Part shown: positions 47,167-56,755 of the stretch, piece by piece | Numbering within the stretch: the stretch's first letter is position 1 | Layout: the number at the start of each line of letters is the position of its first letter | Assembly (NCBI GenBank): GCA_017255395.1 | Contig: JAFKDC010000001.1 | Location: 62,001-126,000 of the forward strand | Length of the DNA stretch: 64,000 bases | Reading direction: 5' to 3' | DNA from: Enemella evansiae | GTDB lineage: Bacteria > Pseudomonadota > Alphaproteobacteria > Rhodobacterales > Rhodobacteraceae | Program-made: the position numbers and the translations under genes | Notes under the pieces: generated by a model | What the model was told of the DNA's origin: nothing | Seen by the model: the letters and a program-made list of their open reading frames with translations, nothing else | Database searches by the model: none

Positions 47167-48374
47167 CCTATAGCCCGGTCGTCGTCGGCTCTGGCCTTGT
47201 TGCCTGGCAGTTTCTCAAAGCGACTCAAGACACCCAGCGGGCGGTTTTCGATAAGTCGGCGATTCTGAAGCGGGATGCGGAGTACTTCAGGGAGAAAATC
47301 GGCTCGATCAACAGCGCCGAGGATCTGGTCAACGACCGGCGTCTTCTTGGCGTCGCCCTCAGCGCCTTCGGCCTCGAAGACAAGATCGACGCCAAGTTCC
47401 TGATCAGGACGGTTCTCGAAGAAGGGGCAGAAGGCGACGAGGCTCTGGCCAACCGGCTCGGCGATGGGCGCTATGTGGCGCTGGCGAGGGCCTTCACGTT
47501 CGAGAAGGTTCTGAACGCCAAGACGCAGGAACAGGGGTTCGGCGCCGACATGATCGCGCAATATCGCGAAAAGGTCCTCGCCAATATGGAGGCCGGTCTC
47601 GCGGAAAGCGGCGATACCGGTACCGCCTATGGCGCGTCCGTACGGGAACAGGTGGCAGTGAATATCGAGACCGAAACCGCCTTCTTCAAGGAGAACATCG
47701 GCAAGGTGCGTTCTGCGCAGGGGCTGATCAACTCGCCCCGGCTTTACGCTTTCGCGATGATCACCTTCGATCTGCAAGACAAGTCCGGACGGACATCGCT
47801 GATCAAGCGCGTTCTCGAGCAAGGCGCACAAGAGCCACAGGCCCTTGCGAACGTCCTCGGCGATCAACGCTATATCGACCTGGCCAAGGCCTTCGAGTTC
47901 GACCGGAAGCCGGTCTCGCCCATGGGTGAGGCCGGGTATGCGGACGAGATCGTCTCGGATTATTTCCTGCACGAATTCGAAGTCGCGGTCGGGTCCGTCG
48001 ATGAAAGCCTGCGCACCGCCCTGAATTTCGAACGCGCGATCCCCCAACTGGCGGCCGGGGACAGTTCGGAGAATACGAAGTGGTTTCAGGTTCTTGGCAC
48101 CACATCGCTGCGAAACGTGTTCGAATCCGCCCTTGGGCTGCCAGCCGGGTTCAGCCAGATCGACATCGACCGTCAGGCCGAAACGCTGAAGGACAAGATG
48201 AGCGCACGCTTCGGTGTCGAATCCTTTTCGGAGATGTCCGAGCCAAAGGTGATCGAGAAACTGATCCACAGCTACCTGCTTCAGGATCAGATCAAACAGG
48301 GCAGTTCCTTCGGAGCCGGACAGACAGCCCTGACCCTGCTTCAGAGCATTCCGCGCCGATCGCTGCTTGGGTGA
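47163..48374 (+). CDS. DUF1217 flagellar-locus protein
   Basis: A 403-residue, mainly helical protein with at least two related segments: DAEYFREKIGSINSAEDLVN and a second ETAFFKENIGKVRSAQGLIN, each followed by an LxVALxAFxLEDK-type run. This fits the repeated DUF1217 domain found at alphaproteobacterial flagellar loci. The role is not known. The ATGA overlap with flbT places it in the flaF-flbT operon. It converges with fliI, leaving 9 bp. Confidence 0.8.
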   Translation: MTYSPVVVGSGLVAWQFLKATQDTQRAVFDKSAILKRDAEYFREKIGSINSAEDLVNDRRLLGVALSAFGLEDKIDAKFLIRTVLEEGAEGDEALANRLGDGRYVALARAFTFEKVLNAKTQEQGFGADMIAQYREKVLANMEAGLAESGDTGTAYGASVREQVAVNIETETAFFKENIGKVRSAQGLINSPRLYAFAMITFDLQDKSGRTSLIKRVLEQGAQEPQALANVLGDQRYIDLAKAFEFDRKPVSPMGEAGYADEIVSDYFLHEFEVAVGSVDESLRTALNFERAIPQLAAGDSSENTKWFQVLGTTSLRNVFESALGLPAGFSQIDIDRQAETLKDKMSARFGVESFSEMSEPKVIEKLIHSYLLQDQIKQGSSFGAGQTALTLLQSIPRRSLLG

Positions 48375-48383
48375 CCCCGGTGC

Positions 48384-49772
48384 TCAGGCCCGCGCCTGAC
48401 CGCGCTTCGCAGCGGGCATCCCCACCCTGGCCGGACCCCGGCGCGGCGGCGCGGCCCCCTGCGCACGGCGCAGGATCAGCTCGAGCTTTTGGAAAGCATG
48501 CTCCGGCCCATCGGGGGAGCGGGCGGCAAGAAAACCGTCAATATCGTCCCAGACCCGCACAGCCTGATCGAGGTCCGAATCTTCACCCTCCTTGTAAAGC
48601 CCGGCGCGGATCATCGTTTCGGACCGTTCATAGGCCCCCAGAAGACGCCGGACGCTCTGGATCACCGCGTTTTCCTGCTCTGTCGCGGCCTCCGGCAGGC
48701 TGCGGGACACGGAACGCAGAAGGTTCACCGCCGGGAAGCGACCGCGCTCCGCGATCTGCCGGTCAAGAACCACATGGCCGTCGAGAACGCCGCGCAGGAT
48801 ATCCGCCACAGGCTCATCCATGTCAGAGCCCGCCACAAGCACGCTGAAAACAGCGGTGATATCGCCAGTGCCCTCCATCCCCGGTCCGGCGCGTTCGGCC
48901 AGCCGCATGATCTGATGCGCGACAGAGGGGGGATGGCCGCGCAGCGCCGGCAGCTCTCCGGCCGCGATGGCGACCTCGCGATGCGCCTCGGCAAACCGGG
49001 TGATCGAATCAGCGAGATACAACACGTGACCTCCCTGATCCCGGAAATGTTCGGCGATGGTCATGGCCGCCAGCGGGCATCGGCGCCGCTCCAGCGGCGA
49101 CCGGTCCGAGGTCGCGGCCACCACGACGCTGCGCGCCATGCCTTCCGGCCCCAGAACCGTGCGGACGAAATCCAGCACCTCGCGACCGCGCTCCCCGACC
49201 AGCGCAAGGACGACGACATCCGCCTCGACCCCCCGGGCCAGATCCGCAAGCAGCCGCGACTTTCCGACGCCGGACCCGGCAAAGAGACCGATTCTCTGCC
49301 CCTGGACGAGGGGCAGAAGCGTGTCGAAAACCGCGAGTCCGGTGCCCAGCCGATTCCCCAGACGCCCGCGCGAGGCAGCGGGCGGCGGGCTGGCCCGGAA
49401 CGGCCTGCGGACCGGGCCGGGCCCAAGCGGTGCCCCGTCGAGCGGCCGCCCGTAGGCATCGATCACCCGCCCGATCCAGCTGTCCGAGGGGGCCAGCGTC
49501 GGCGGCCCCAGCACGGCAACCCGGTCGCCGCGCGACACACCTTCGGCCATCTCGTCCGGCATCATGGCCACCAGATCGTCCTTGATACGCAGGACCTCGC
49601 CGCCCAGCACGTGGCCGGGATGCATCAGGCGCAGCCGGTCGCCGATGCAGGCGGTCTCTGCCAGCCCGCGCACCCAGATCGTCGTCCCGTCAATCGCCTG
49701 GACCCTGCCGACGGCCCGCACCGGTTGGATATGCGCCAGCCGCGCCCTCAGGCCGGTGATTTCTTCGTCCAT
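48384..49772 (-). CDS. fliI: Flagellar export ATPase FliI
   Basis: Type III export ATPase, 462 residues. Walker A GLFAGSGVGKSRLL near residue 165; VVVLALVGERGREVLDF; Walker B HVLYLADSITRFAEAHRE. It stands alone on the minus strand, divergent from flgB. Confidence 0.94.
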   Translation of the reverse strand: MDEEITGLRARLAHIQPVRAVGRVQAIDGTTIWVRGLAETACIGDRLRLMHPGHVLGGEVLRIKDDLVAMMPDEMAEGVSRGDRVAVLGPPTLAPSDSWIGRVIDAYGRPLDGAPLGPGPVRRPFRASPPPAASRGRLGNRLGTGLAVFDTLLPLVQGQRIGLFAGSGVGKSRLLADLARGVEADVVVLALVGERGREVLDFVRTVLGPEGMARSVVVAATSDRSPLERRRCPLAAMTIAEHFRDQGGHVLYLADSITRFAEAHREVAIAAGELPALRGHPPSVAHQIMRLAERAGPGMEGTGDITAVFSVLVAGSDMDEPVADILRGVLDGHVVLDRQIAERGRFPAVNLLRSVSRSLPEAATEQENAVIQSVRRLLGAYERSETMIRAGLYKEGEDSDLDQAVRVWDDIDGFLAARSPDGPEHAFQKLELILRRAQGAAPPRRGPARVGMPAAKRGQARA

Positions 49773-49819
49773 CGTTCGCTCCGTTCATCTCCCACGAACC
49801 GTTTCTAAAGGAATCACCG

Positions 49820-49834
49820 TTAAACCTTGATTGA
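49820..49834. promoter_or_regulatory. CtrA-like site between fliI and flgB
   Basis: TTAA-N7-TTGA in the 85-bp divergent region; one mismatch to TTAA-N7-TTAA. Confidence 0.45.
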
Positions 49835-49857
49835 AGCAAATCGAGGGAGAAGCCCCG

Positions 49858-50235
49858 ATGTTCCAGAATCTGGACGTCTTCAGAACGGCGATGGCCATGG
49901 CGCGACATGCGGGACTGCAACAGGCGGTCAGCGCCCAGAATATCGCGAATGCCGATACCCCCGGGTACCGCGCCCGCGACATTCCGGCCTTCGCCGCGAC
50001 CCTGCGCGACGCCATGGGCAGCCAGCGCGCAACCCGGGCCAGCCACCTTCATGGCAGCAACAGCCGCGACATCGACATGACGGAACGGCGGGACGCGCTC
50101 GACCCCAACGGCAACACTGTCTCGCTCGAGGAAGAGATGGTGATGGCTGTCGGCGCCAAGCGTCAGCACGACCGCGCCCTCGCCATTTACAAAAGCAACC
50201 TGACCATGCTCCGCGCCGCCGTCGGGCGCCGCTGA
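49858..50235 (+). CDS. flgB: Flagellar basal-body rod protein FlgB
   Basis: Proximal rod subunit of 125 residues with the rod signature AQNIANADTPGYRARD. ATG 49858 follows GGGAG by eight bases. First gene of a nine-gene plus-strand operon. Confidence 0.94.
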   Translation: MFQNLDVFRTAMAMARHAGLQQAVSAQNIANADTPGYRARDIPAFAATLRDAMGSQRATRASHLHGSNSRDIDMTERRDALDPNGNTVSLEEEMVMAVGAKRQHDRALAIYKSNLTMLRAAVGRR

Positions 50236-50247
50236 CCGGAGGACGAT

Positions 50248-50637
50248 ATGAGCGCCTTTTCCGATGCCCTGAGCGTCACAACCAGCGGGCTCAAGGCACA
50301 GGCCTCGCGCCTGCGGCTGTTGTCCGAGAACATCGCCAATGTCGACACGCCGGGATACCGGCGCAAAACCATGCCCTTCAGGACCGACACCGGCGCCAGC
50401 GGCATTTCCCGGGTCGAAACCGGGCGCGTCAACCTCGACAAGCGCACGCTGGAGCAGATCCACGATCCCTCTCACCCGCTGGCGGATGAGACCGGGCGCT
50501 ATGACGGCTCCAACGTCGACCTCATCATAGAGATCGCCGACGCGCGCGAAGCGCAGCGATCCTACGAGGCGAACCTCAAGATGTTCGACCAGACCCGGCA
50601 GATGTCAAGCGGTCTGATGGAGCTTCTGCGCCGTTAA
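50248..50637 (+). CDS. flgC: Flagellar basal-body rod protein FlgC
   Basis: 129 residues, rod signature ENIANVDTPGYRRK near residue 30 and the C-terminal EANLKMFDQTRQM. Twelve bases after flgB with GGAGGA before the ATG. Confidence 0.95.
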   Translation: MSAFSDALSVTTSGLKAQASRLRLLSENIANVDTPGYRRKTMPFRTDTGASGISRVETGRVNLDKRTLEQIHDPSHPLADETGRYDGSNVDLIIEIADAREAQRSYEANLKMFDQTRQMSSGLMELLRR

Positions 50638-50667
50638 CCCCTGATTTCATATAGATAGGAGACCAGA

Positions 50668-50961
50668 ATGGACGTCCGATCCCTGACCGCCGCGCAAAGC
50701 TATGCCTCTTCGCGCCCGGCCCTGCAGCCCGAACCGAAACAAGCCCGTCCCATCGAGCAGGACTTTGCCCGGGTCACGCAGGACTTCACCAACCAGCTGA
50801 ACGCGGCAGAGCAGACCGCGCAGCAGGCGATGACCGGCGATGCCGATCCGCATGCGCTGGTCGAGGCGCTGGCGCAGTCCGAACTGGCGGTCGAGACCGT
50901 CGTCGCCCTGCGCGACAAGGTGGTCGAGGCCTATCAGGAAATCCTGCGGATGCCGGTCTGA
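50668..50961 (+). CDS. fliE: Flagellar hook-basal body protein FliE
   Basis: 97 residues with the FliE C-terminal pattern SELAVETVVALRDKVVEAYQEI. It joins the MS ring and the rod. AGGAG lies six bases before the ATG. Confidence 0.92.
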   Translation: MDVRSLTAAQSYASSRPALQPEPKQARPIEQDFARVTQDFTNQLNAAEQTAQQAMTGDADPHALVEALAQSELAVETVVALRDKVVEAYQEILRMPV

Positions 50962-50964
50962 CCC

Positions 50965-51234
50965 ATGCTAACAGAGGCCATCTTCTTCGACACCCTGCGG
51001 GCCGGACTGTGGATCGCGACCATCACCGCGGTGCCGATCCTCAGCGCCGCGCTGATCGCGGGGGTCGGCGTCGGGCTCTTCCAGGCCCTGACCTCGATCC
51101 AGGAAATGACGCTGACCTTCGTGCCCAAACTTCTGGCCATCGTCGCCGTCTTCTGGATGTCGATGACCTTCATGACCAGCACGCTCGTCGAGTTTTTTCA
51201 GGGACATATCATCCCGATCATCATCGGAGGCTGA
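50965..51234 (+). CDS. fliQ: Flagellar export gate protein FliQ
   Basis: 89-residue membrane protein with two TM helices, family sequence ALTSIQEMTLTFVPKLLAIV. Located between fliE and flgF, away from fliP (block A) and fliR (minus-strand operon). Confidence 0.95.
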   Translation: MLTEAIFFDTLRAGLWIATITAVPILSAALIAGVGVGLFQALTSIQEMTLTFVPKLLAIVAVFWMSMTFMTSTLVEFFQGHIIPIIIGG

Positions 51235-51235
51235 G

Positions 51236-51949
51236 ATGGAAACCGCTGGCTATACCGCCCTGTCGCGCCAATCGGGCCTGATGCGCGAGATGCAGGTCAT
51301 CGCCAACAATATCGCCAATGCCAATACCACCGGATACCGGCAACAGGGCGTGATCTTCTCGGAATACGTGCAGGAGGGCGACGGAATGCCCGCCGTTGCC
51401 ATGGCAAGCGCCCGGGTGCGCAACACATCGTGGATGCAGGGCACACTGGAGCAGACCGGCAGCGTCTTCGACCTCGCCATAGAGGGCGAGGGCTTCTTCC
51501 TTGTGCAGGCGCCCGGCGGCCAGCGGCTGACGCGCGCCGGTGCCTTTTCCCCCGCCGGGGACGGCACGCTGGTGACGCCCGACGGCTATCCGGTGCTGGA
51601 CGGCGGCGGCGCACCGATCTTCCTGCCGCCGAACGCGGCGGAGATGGCCATCGGCCGCGACGGCACGATCAGCGCGGAAGGCCGCGCCGTCGGGCAGATC
51701 GGCGTGGTCCGCCCCCTCGACGTCAACCGCATGCTGCGCGAAGGCGGAACCCTGTTCGACAGCCAGGCCGGGACAGAGCCGGTCGAAAACCCGCGTGTCA
51801 TGCAGGGCTTTGTCGAGGCATCGAACGTCGATCCGATCCTTCAGGTCGCCCGCATGGTCGAAGTCCAGCGCGCCTACGAGCTGGGCCAAAGCTTCATGGA
51901 ACGGGAAGACGAACGGATCAGAAATGCCCTGAAGGCATTCGTGAAATAG
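51236..51949 (+). CDS. flgF: Flagellar basal-body rod protein FlgF
   Basis: 237 residues; N-terminal rod motif NNIANANTTGYRQQG and a D1-type segment DLAIEGEGFFLVQ; C-terminal VEVQRAYELGQSFM. One base after the fliQ stop. Confidence 0.93.
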   Translation: METAGYTALSRQSGLMREMQVIANNIANANTTGYRQQGVIFSEYVQEGDGMPAVAMASARVRNTSWMQGTLEQTGSVFDLAIEGEGFFLVQAPGGQRLTRAGAFSPAGDGTLVTPDGYPVLDGGGAPIFLPPNAAEMAIGRDGTISAEGRAVGQIGVVRPLDVNRMLREGGTLFDSQAGTEPVENPRVMQGFVEASNVDPILQVARMVEVQRAYELGQSFMEREDERIRNALKAFVK

Positions 51950-51959
51950 GAGCAATCAG

Positions 51960-52745
51960 ATGAAAGCCCTCCAGATCGCCGCCACAGGCATGAGCGCCCA
52001 GCAGATGCGCGTCGAAGTGATCTCGCACAACCTCTCGAACATGAGCACGACGGGCTACAACGCCCGCCGTGCCGAGTTCGCGGACCTGCATTACCAGCAG
52101 GTGGCGCGGGCCGGGACGGTGAACGCCTCGGACGGCACGGTGCTGCCCACCGGCATCCAGCTTGGACTTGGCGTCAGGCCCTCTGCCGTGTCGGTCCAGC
52201 TTGCGCAGGGGTCCCTTGTGAACTCGGGCGGCGACCTCGACCTTGCCATCGAGGGCAACGGCTACCTCGAGGTGACGCTGCCCTCGGGCCAGATCGCCTA
52301 TACCCGCGACGGCGCCCTGAAACGCAACGGCGAAGGACTGATCGTCACCTCGGAAGGGTTTCCCGTGGCCCCCGACATCACCATCCCCTCGGATGCGCGG
52401 CGCGTCTCGATCAACGCCGAGGGGGAGGTCTACGCCTATTTCGCGGACTCCACCGAAGCGCAGCTGCTGGGCCAGTTCGCCATGACCGGCTTCACCAATG
52501 CCAAGGGGCTGGAGGCGATCGGCGCCAACCTGTTCCTCGAAACAGAGGCCTCGGGCCCCGCGATCCAGTCCACACCGGGGCAGGACGGGCTGGGCACCGT
52601 ACGGCAGGGCTATCTGGAGGATAGCTCGGTCGACGCGGTCAAGGAGATCACCGACCTGATCGAGGCCCAGCGCGGCTACGAGCTGAACTCCAAGGTGATC
52701 TCTGCCGCCGACCAGATGCTGGGCGCCACGGCGCAGGTGCGCTGA
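51960..52745 (+). CDS. flgG: Flagellar distal rod protein FlgG
   Basis: 261 residues with SHNLSNMSTTGYNARR near residue 22, DLAIEGNGYLEV and the C-terminal LIEAQRGYELNSKVI. AGGAG precedes the ATG; overlaps flgA by one base. Confidence 0.96.
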   Translation: MKALQIAATGMSAQQMRVEVISHNLSNMSTTGYNARRAEFADLHYQQVARAGTVNASDGTVLPTGIQLGLGVRPSAVSVQLAQGSLVNSGGDLDLAIEGNGYLEVTLPSGQIAYTRDGALKRNGEGLIVTSEGFPVAPDITIPSDARRVSINAEGEVYAYFADSTEAQLLGQFAMTGFTNAKGLEAIGANLFLETEASGPAIQSTPGQDGLGTVRQGYLEDSSVDAVKEITDLIEAQRGYELNSKVISAADQMLGATAQVR

Positions 52746-53158
52746 TGAAACTGGCCGGGTTGCTTCTTCTGCTGACGTCCACCGCCGGGGCCGACACCAT
52801 CGTCACCACCCAGACGATCCGGCCACAGCAGATCATCACCGCCGACCTCGTGCGCGTCGACCCGGCCGACGTTGCCGGCGCCTATACCCGGATCGACGAG
52901 GTCGTCGGGCTGGAGGCGCGCGTCGCGATCTACCCGGGCCGCGCGGTCATGCGCGGGGCGCTGGGGGTGCCGCCGCTGATCGACCGCAACCAGATGGTCG
53001 AGCTGGTCTATGCCCACGCCGGCCTGCGCATCAAGGCCGAGGGCCGCGCGCTGGGGCGCGGCGCCGCCGGAGAGCGCATTCGCGTGATGAACATCGACTC
53101 GCGCACCGTGCTGTTCGGAACCATTGCCCCGGACGGCACCGTCGTGGTGCAGAAGTGA
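52745..53158 (+). CDS. flgA: P-ring assembly chaperone FlgA
   Basis: 137-residue periplasmic protein: short signal peptide (to about TAGA), then the SAF-like domain with RIDEVVGLEARVAIYPGRAV and GERIRVMNIDSRTVLFG. Shorter than enterobacterial FlgA, as usual for this group. Confidence 0.92.
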   Translation: MKLAGLLLLLTSTAGADTIVTTQTIRPQQIITADLVRVDPADVAGAYTRIDEVVGLEARVAIYPGRAVMRGALGVPPLIDRNQMVELVYAHAGLRIKAEGRALGRGAAGERIRVMNIDSRTVLFGTIAPDGTVVVQK

Positions 53159-53166
53159 GGACCGCC

Positions 53167-53895
53167 ATGTTTCGTATCGCTTGCCTGATCGGCCTTGCCC
53201 TGACACTGACCGCCTGCAGCCGCGTCAACCACATCGGCAAACCGCCAGATTTCACCCCCACCACCAGCAGCCCCGAACGCGTGGCCATGATCGCCTCGGG
53301 CGTGACCGATCAGGCCTTGCCCGCCCGCGTGACCGATGGCGCCTCTCTGTGGAGCGGGGGGCAGACCTCTCTGCTGGGCGACCGCCGGGCGATGAAACGC
53401 GGGGACATCATGACCATCGTCATCGAGATCGACGAAGAGGCGCAGATTTCCAACAGCACGTCGCGGTCCCGGTCGGGCACCGAAAGCCTTGAGATTCCTC
53501 ATTTGTTCGGCATTCCGCAGCGCATCAACCAGGGCATCACCGATGGCGCCAGCCTCGACAATGCGGTATCCTTGGGTTCGTCGAGCGAGTCCAGCGGCGA
53601 CGGCTCTGTGCGGCGCAGCGAAAGCCTGACCCTGCGCGTGGCGGCCACGGTGGTCGACGTTCTGCCGAACGGCGTGCTGGCCATCGAAGGCACGCAGGAG
53701 GTACGCGTCAACTTCGAGATGCGGGAACTGCTCGTCTCGGGCTATGTCCGGCCCGAAGACATCTCGCGCCAGAACGAGATCACCTACGACAAGATCGCCT
53801 CTGCCCGGATTTCCTACGGCGGTCGCGGTCAGATTTCCGACATGCAGCAACCCCGGGTCGGCCAGCAGGTGCTGGACGCCGTCCTGCCCTTCTGA
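53167..53895 (+). CDS. flgH: Flagellar L-ring lipoprotein FlgH
   Basis: 242-residue outer-membrane lipoprotein with a lipobox LTLTAC (Cys about 16). Family blocks: SLWSGGQTSLLGDRRAMKRGDI, SRSGTESL, GVLAIEGTQEVRVN and VRPEDISRQNEI. GAGGA with five bases of spacing selects ATG 53167 rather than a GTG at 53155. Confidence 0.95.
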   Translation: MFRIACLIGLALTLTACSRVNHIGKPPDFTPTTSSPERVAMIASGVTDQALPARVTDGASLWSGGQTSLLGDRRAMKRGDIMTIVIEIDEEAQISNSTSRSRSGTESLEIPHLFGIPQRINQGITDGASLDNAVSLGSSSESSGDGSVRRSESLTLRVAATVVDVLPNGVLAIEGTQEVRVNFEMRELLVSGYVRPEDISRQNEITYDKIASARISYGGRGQISDMQQPRVGQQVLDAVLPF

Positions 53896-53904
53896 GGAGT
53901 GGCC

Positions 53905-54414
53905 ATGATCAAGAAACTCCTGCCCATTCTGCTGGCCCTCGTGGGGACCGGCGCGGGCGTCGGCGCCGGACTCTTTCTGATGCCCGCCGGCGAGGACCAT
54001 GCCGACGCCACAGAATGCCTTCCCCCCGACGACGCGGTCCGGCACGAGACCGTCGAGGCCGCGCCCGACGACCCGGACCTGCCCGACGCGACACGCGAAT
54101 ACGTGAAGCTGAGCAACCAGTTTGTCGTGCCGATCATGGGCAGCGAGCGGGTGCGGGCGCTTGTGGTCGCATCGCTGAGCGTCGAAGTCTCCATCGGGGC
54201 CACCGAAACGGTCTATGCCCGAGAGCCGAAACTGCGGGACGTGTTCTTGCAGGTCATGTTCGATCACGCGAACATCGGCGGCTTCGAAGGCGCCTTCACC
54301 ACCGGCGAGCGCATGAAGATCCTGCGGGGCGCGCTTCTGGACGCCGCCCGCTCTGTCCTTGGCAGCGACGTCAGCGATGTGCTGATCACCGAGATCGCCC
54401 GACAGGAAGCCTGA
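53905..54414 (+). CDS. Second FliL-family basal-body protein
   Basis: 169 residues: N-terminal TM helix (about 4-24), an acidic linker and a FliL-like C-terminal half (YVKLSNQFVVPIM). GAGGAG with five bases of spacing selects ATG 53905. It ends the flgB operon; only weakly similar to the fliL at 18168-18671, so a distinct role is likely. Confidence 0.75.
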   Translation: MIKKLLPILLALVGTGAGVGAGLFLMPAGEDHADATECLPPDDAVRHETVEAAPDDPDLPDATREYVKLSNQFVVPIMGSERVRALVVASLSVEVSIGATETVYAREPKLRDVFLQVMFDHANIGGFEGAFTTGERMKILRGALLDAARSVLGSDVSDVLITEIARQEA

Positions 54415-54429
54415 CGCCCATCCGCCCCG

Positions 54430-54461
54430 AAAAGGCCCCGGTCCGTGGATCGGGGCCTTTT
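54430..54461. terminator. Bidirectional terminator between convergent flagellar operons
   Basis: AAAAGGCCCCGGTCC-GT-GGATCGGGGCCTTTT: a 15-bp dyad with one G-T pair and A/T tracts on both sides, one base before the end of the fliJ-like gene. Confidence 0.92.
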
Positions 54462-54462
54462 G

Positions 54463-54891
54463 TCAGGCCGGATCGCCTGAGCTGGCCCGGCGGAGCGTGC
54501 CAAGCGCATCCAGCCTGTCCGCTTCCGTTTTCATCTGTTTTGCCCGCGCGGCGCGCTGCTGTTCCCCGATCAGGGCGGCAGCAGCCTGGGCACGCGAAAA
54601 AGCCCGGCGCGCGTCGGAGAGGCTTTCGTCCTCGCGGGCCTGTGCAAGCGCCATGTGGCGCAAAAGCTCGGCCCGCTTCTGCACCAGCCAGCCCTGCCAG
54701 AGCGTATCCGCCCCGATCTGTTGCCGCGCGGTGACGGTTTCGCCATCCGCCAGCGCCGCTTCGCGCAGGGCCTCCATCTGCTTCAGCGACAAATCGAGCG
54801 CCGCGACCTCCTGGCGGTGGCCCCGGACCTTCTTCAGCTCGGTCTCGAGCAGGATCTCGGTGATCGTCGCCAGCTGCGTATAATCCGTCAT
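54463..54891 (-). CDS. FliJ-like coiled-coil protein
   Basis: 142 residues, almost entirely helical with a long coiled coil (ELKKVRGHRQEVAALDLSL; RAELLRHMALAQAREDESL). Last gene of the flhA-fliR-flhB operon, overlapping flhB by four bases. FliJ function is inferred from size and context. Confidence 0.6.
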   Translation of the reverse strand: MTDYTQLATITEILLETELKKVRGHRQEVAALDLSLKQMEALREAALADGETVTARQQIGADTLWQGWLVQKRAELLRHMALAQAREDESLSDARRAFSRAQAAAALIGEQQRAARAKQMKTEADRLDALGTLRRASSGDPA

Positions 54892-55982
54892 TTCCAGCCC
54901 CTCTGCCTGACCTTGCGACGCATCGCCTCTGCGAAACGGATCGCCGCCGCGACCTGCCGGTAGTGATCCGTCGCGATCTGGTCACCGATCCGGGTCGTGG
55001 CGAACAACGCCCGGGCAGTCGGCGGGTCCGAATGGATCGGCACCTGCGCCGCCTGCGCGGCCTCGCGGATGCGGGCCGCCACCATGTCCTTGCCCTTGGC
55101 CACGCAGACCGGCGCCGATCCGGGCATCCGGTCCCATGTCAGCGCCACCGCGTAATGCGTCGGGTTCACGATGACCACGTCAGCGCCGGGCACGTCCTTC
55201 ATCATCTGGTTCAGAGCCAGTTCCTGCGCCTTCATCCGGCGCTGCGCCTTGACATGCGGATCGCCCTCGACCTCCTTCATCTCGTCGCGCAACTCCTTGA
55301 GGGTCATGCGGTTCTTCCGGTGGTGCTCGGCGCGCTGCCAGAACGCGTCGATGGCCCCGATGACCATGGCGATCAGCACGACGATGAAGAGGAACCGCAT
55401 CATGAGGTCCAGCATCGTCAGGACGACCTGCGCCGGGGTGCCGCGCAAAGAGCCGGTGATCACGTCCAGCTGCCCGCGCAGGAAGAGCGCCAGCAGGATC
55501 GAATAGACCGTCAGCTTCACGAAGCTCTTGAAGAACTCGAACAGACCCCGGCGCCCGTATTTGTTCTTCGCGTTCTCTATGGGATTCACGCGGCTGATCT
55601 TGAAGGCGAGTTTCGAGCCGGTGAAGACAACGCCCCGCATCGCGAGCAAGGTCAGCAGGACAAATCCTGCCGGAACCAGCAGGATCGGCATCGCCGGTGC
55701 CAGCCCCGCCGCGATCAGCGACCCGGCGGGGGCTGTCGCGCCCTCGCGGAAGAAAAGCGCCTCAAGCCGGTCGGGCTGCTCGATCAGCGGCAGCAGGGCC
55801 TCGGCAAAGCCGCGCAGGCAATATCCGCCGATCGCCGTCGCGCACAGCAACAGCCCAAGGTAGGCCATCGCGGTCTGAAGATCCGCCGTGCGCGGGATCT
55901 CGCCCTTCTTGCGCGCCTCGTCCAGCTTGCGTTGCGAGGGTTCGTGGCTCTTTTCGGCGCCGTCGTCTTCGTTTCCCGCCAT
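54888..55982 (-). CDS. flhB: Flagellar export switch protein FlhB
   Basis: Export-apparatus protein controlling the rod/hook to filament switch. 364 residues with four TM helices and the autocleavage motif NPTH at residues 273-276 followed by YAVAL. N-terminus EKSHEPSQRKLDEARKKGEIPR is typical. It starts at ATG 55982, five bases after the fliR stop. Confidence 0.95.
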   Translation of the reverse strand: MAGNEDDGAEKSHEPSQRKLDEARKKGEIPRTADLQTAMAYLGLLLCATAIGGYCLRGFAEALLPLIEQPDRLEALFFREGATAPAGSLIAAGLAPAMPILLVPAGFVLLTLLAMRGVVFTGSKLAFKISRVNPIENAKNKYGRRGLFEFFKSFVKLTVYSILLALFLRGQLDVITGSLRGTPAQVVLTMLDLMMRFLFIVVLIAMVIGAIDAFWQRAEHHRKNRMTLKELRDEMKEVEGDPHVKAQRRMKAQELALNQMMKDVPGADVVIVNPTHYAVALTWDRMPGSAPVCVAKGKDMVAARIREAAQAAQVPIHSDPPTARALFATTRIGDQIATDHYRQVAAAIRFAEAMRRKVRQRGWK

Positions 55983-55987
55983 GGCGT

Positions 55988-56755
55988 CTACCGGAACGGC
56001 GCGGTGATGAAGGCATCGAAAGCCTGCAGCCAGACCGTCAGCAGGACCGGTGCCGCCACCAGAAGCAGGGCTATGGACCCGAAGGTAATGACCGGGGCAC
56101 CGACAAAGGCCACCATGAGCTGCGGCATCGCCTTGTTGATGACGCCCAGCGTTAGGTTGTACAGGACCGACAGAATCACGAAGGGCGCCGCGAGGGTGAA
56201 GCCAAGCGCGAAACTCTGGCTGACCCTTTCGCGCCCGGCCTCCGCCAGCGCCGCGGCGCTGGGGAAGGACAACGCCGGGATCAGCTCGTACGAGAGGATC
56301 AGGAAGGCCGCCGCCTTGACGTGGAACCCGCTCAGCATAAGCAGCGCCAGCGCCGCGGTGGTCAGGATGTGGCCCAGCGCGGGCAGCGGATCCAGCCCCT
56401 GGGCGCCCATGATCTGCGACAGCGAGGTCGATTGCGCCGCAATGGCGCCCGCCGTCTGCAGGGCCAGCACAAAGAGCCGCAGCATCAGGCCAAGGAAAAG
56501 ACCCGCCACGCTCTCTGTCAGAAGCGCGTGCACCGCCGCGCCCAGACTGGGTTGTGGCAGGTCGATCTGTGGCAGGACCGAGGGCGCGACAGCGGCGGTC
56601 AGCATGAAGCCGATGACCAGCCGCAGGCGGACAGAGATCACCCGCTCTCCCAGCCCCGGCAGCACGGCCATGGTTGCACCGACGCGCAGGAAGACGATCA
56701 GCGCCCCCCAAAGCGAACCGAAGACCGGCTCGATCAAGGGCAGCAGGTCGATCAC
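55988..56755 (-). CDS. fliR: Flagellar export gate protein FliR
   Basis: 255-residue polytopic membrane protein, with FLRVGATMAVLPGLGERVIS and FVGAPVITFGSIALLL. GTG start forming a GTGA overlap with the flhA stop. Confidence 0.93.
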   Translation of the reverse strand: MIDLLPLIEPVFGSLWGALIVFLRVGATMAVLPGLGERVISVRLRLVIGFMLTAAVAPSVLPQIDLPQPSLGAAVHALLTESVAGLFLGLMLRLFVLALQTAGAIAAQSTSLSQIMGAQGLDPLPALGHILTTAALALLMLSGFHVKAAAFLILSYELIPALSFPSAAALAEAGRERVSQSFALGFTLAAPFVILSVLYNLTLGVINKAMPQLMVAFVGAPVITFGSIALLLVAAPVLLTVWLQAFDAFITAPFR

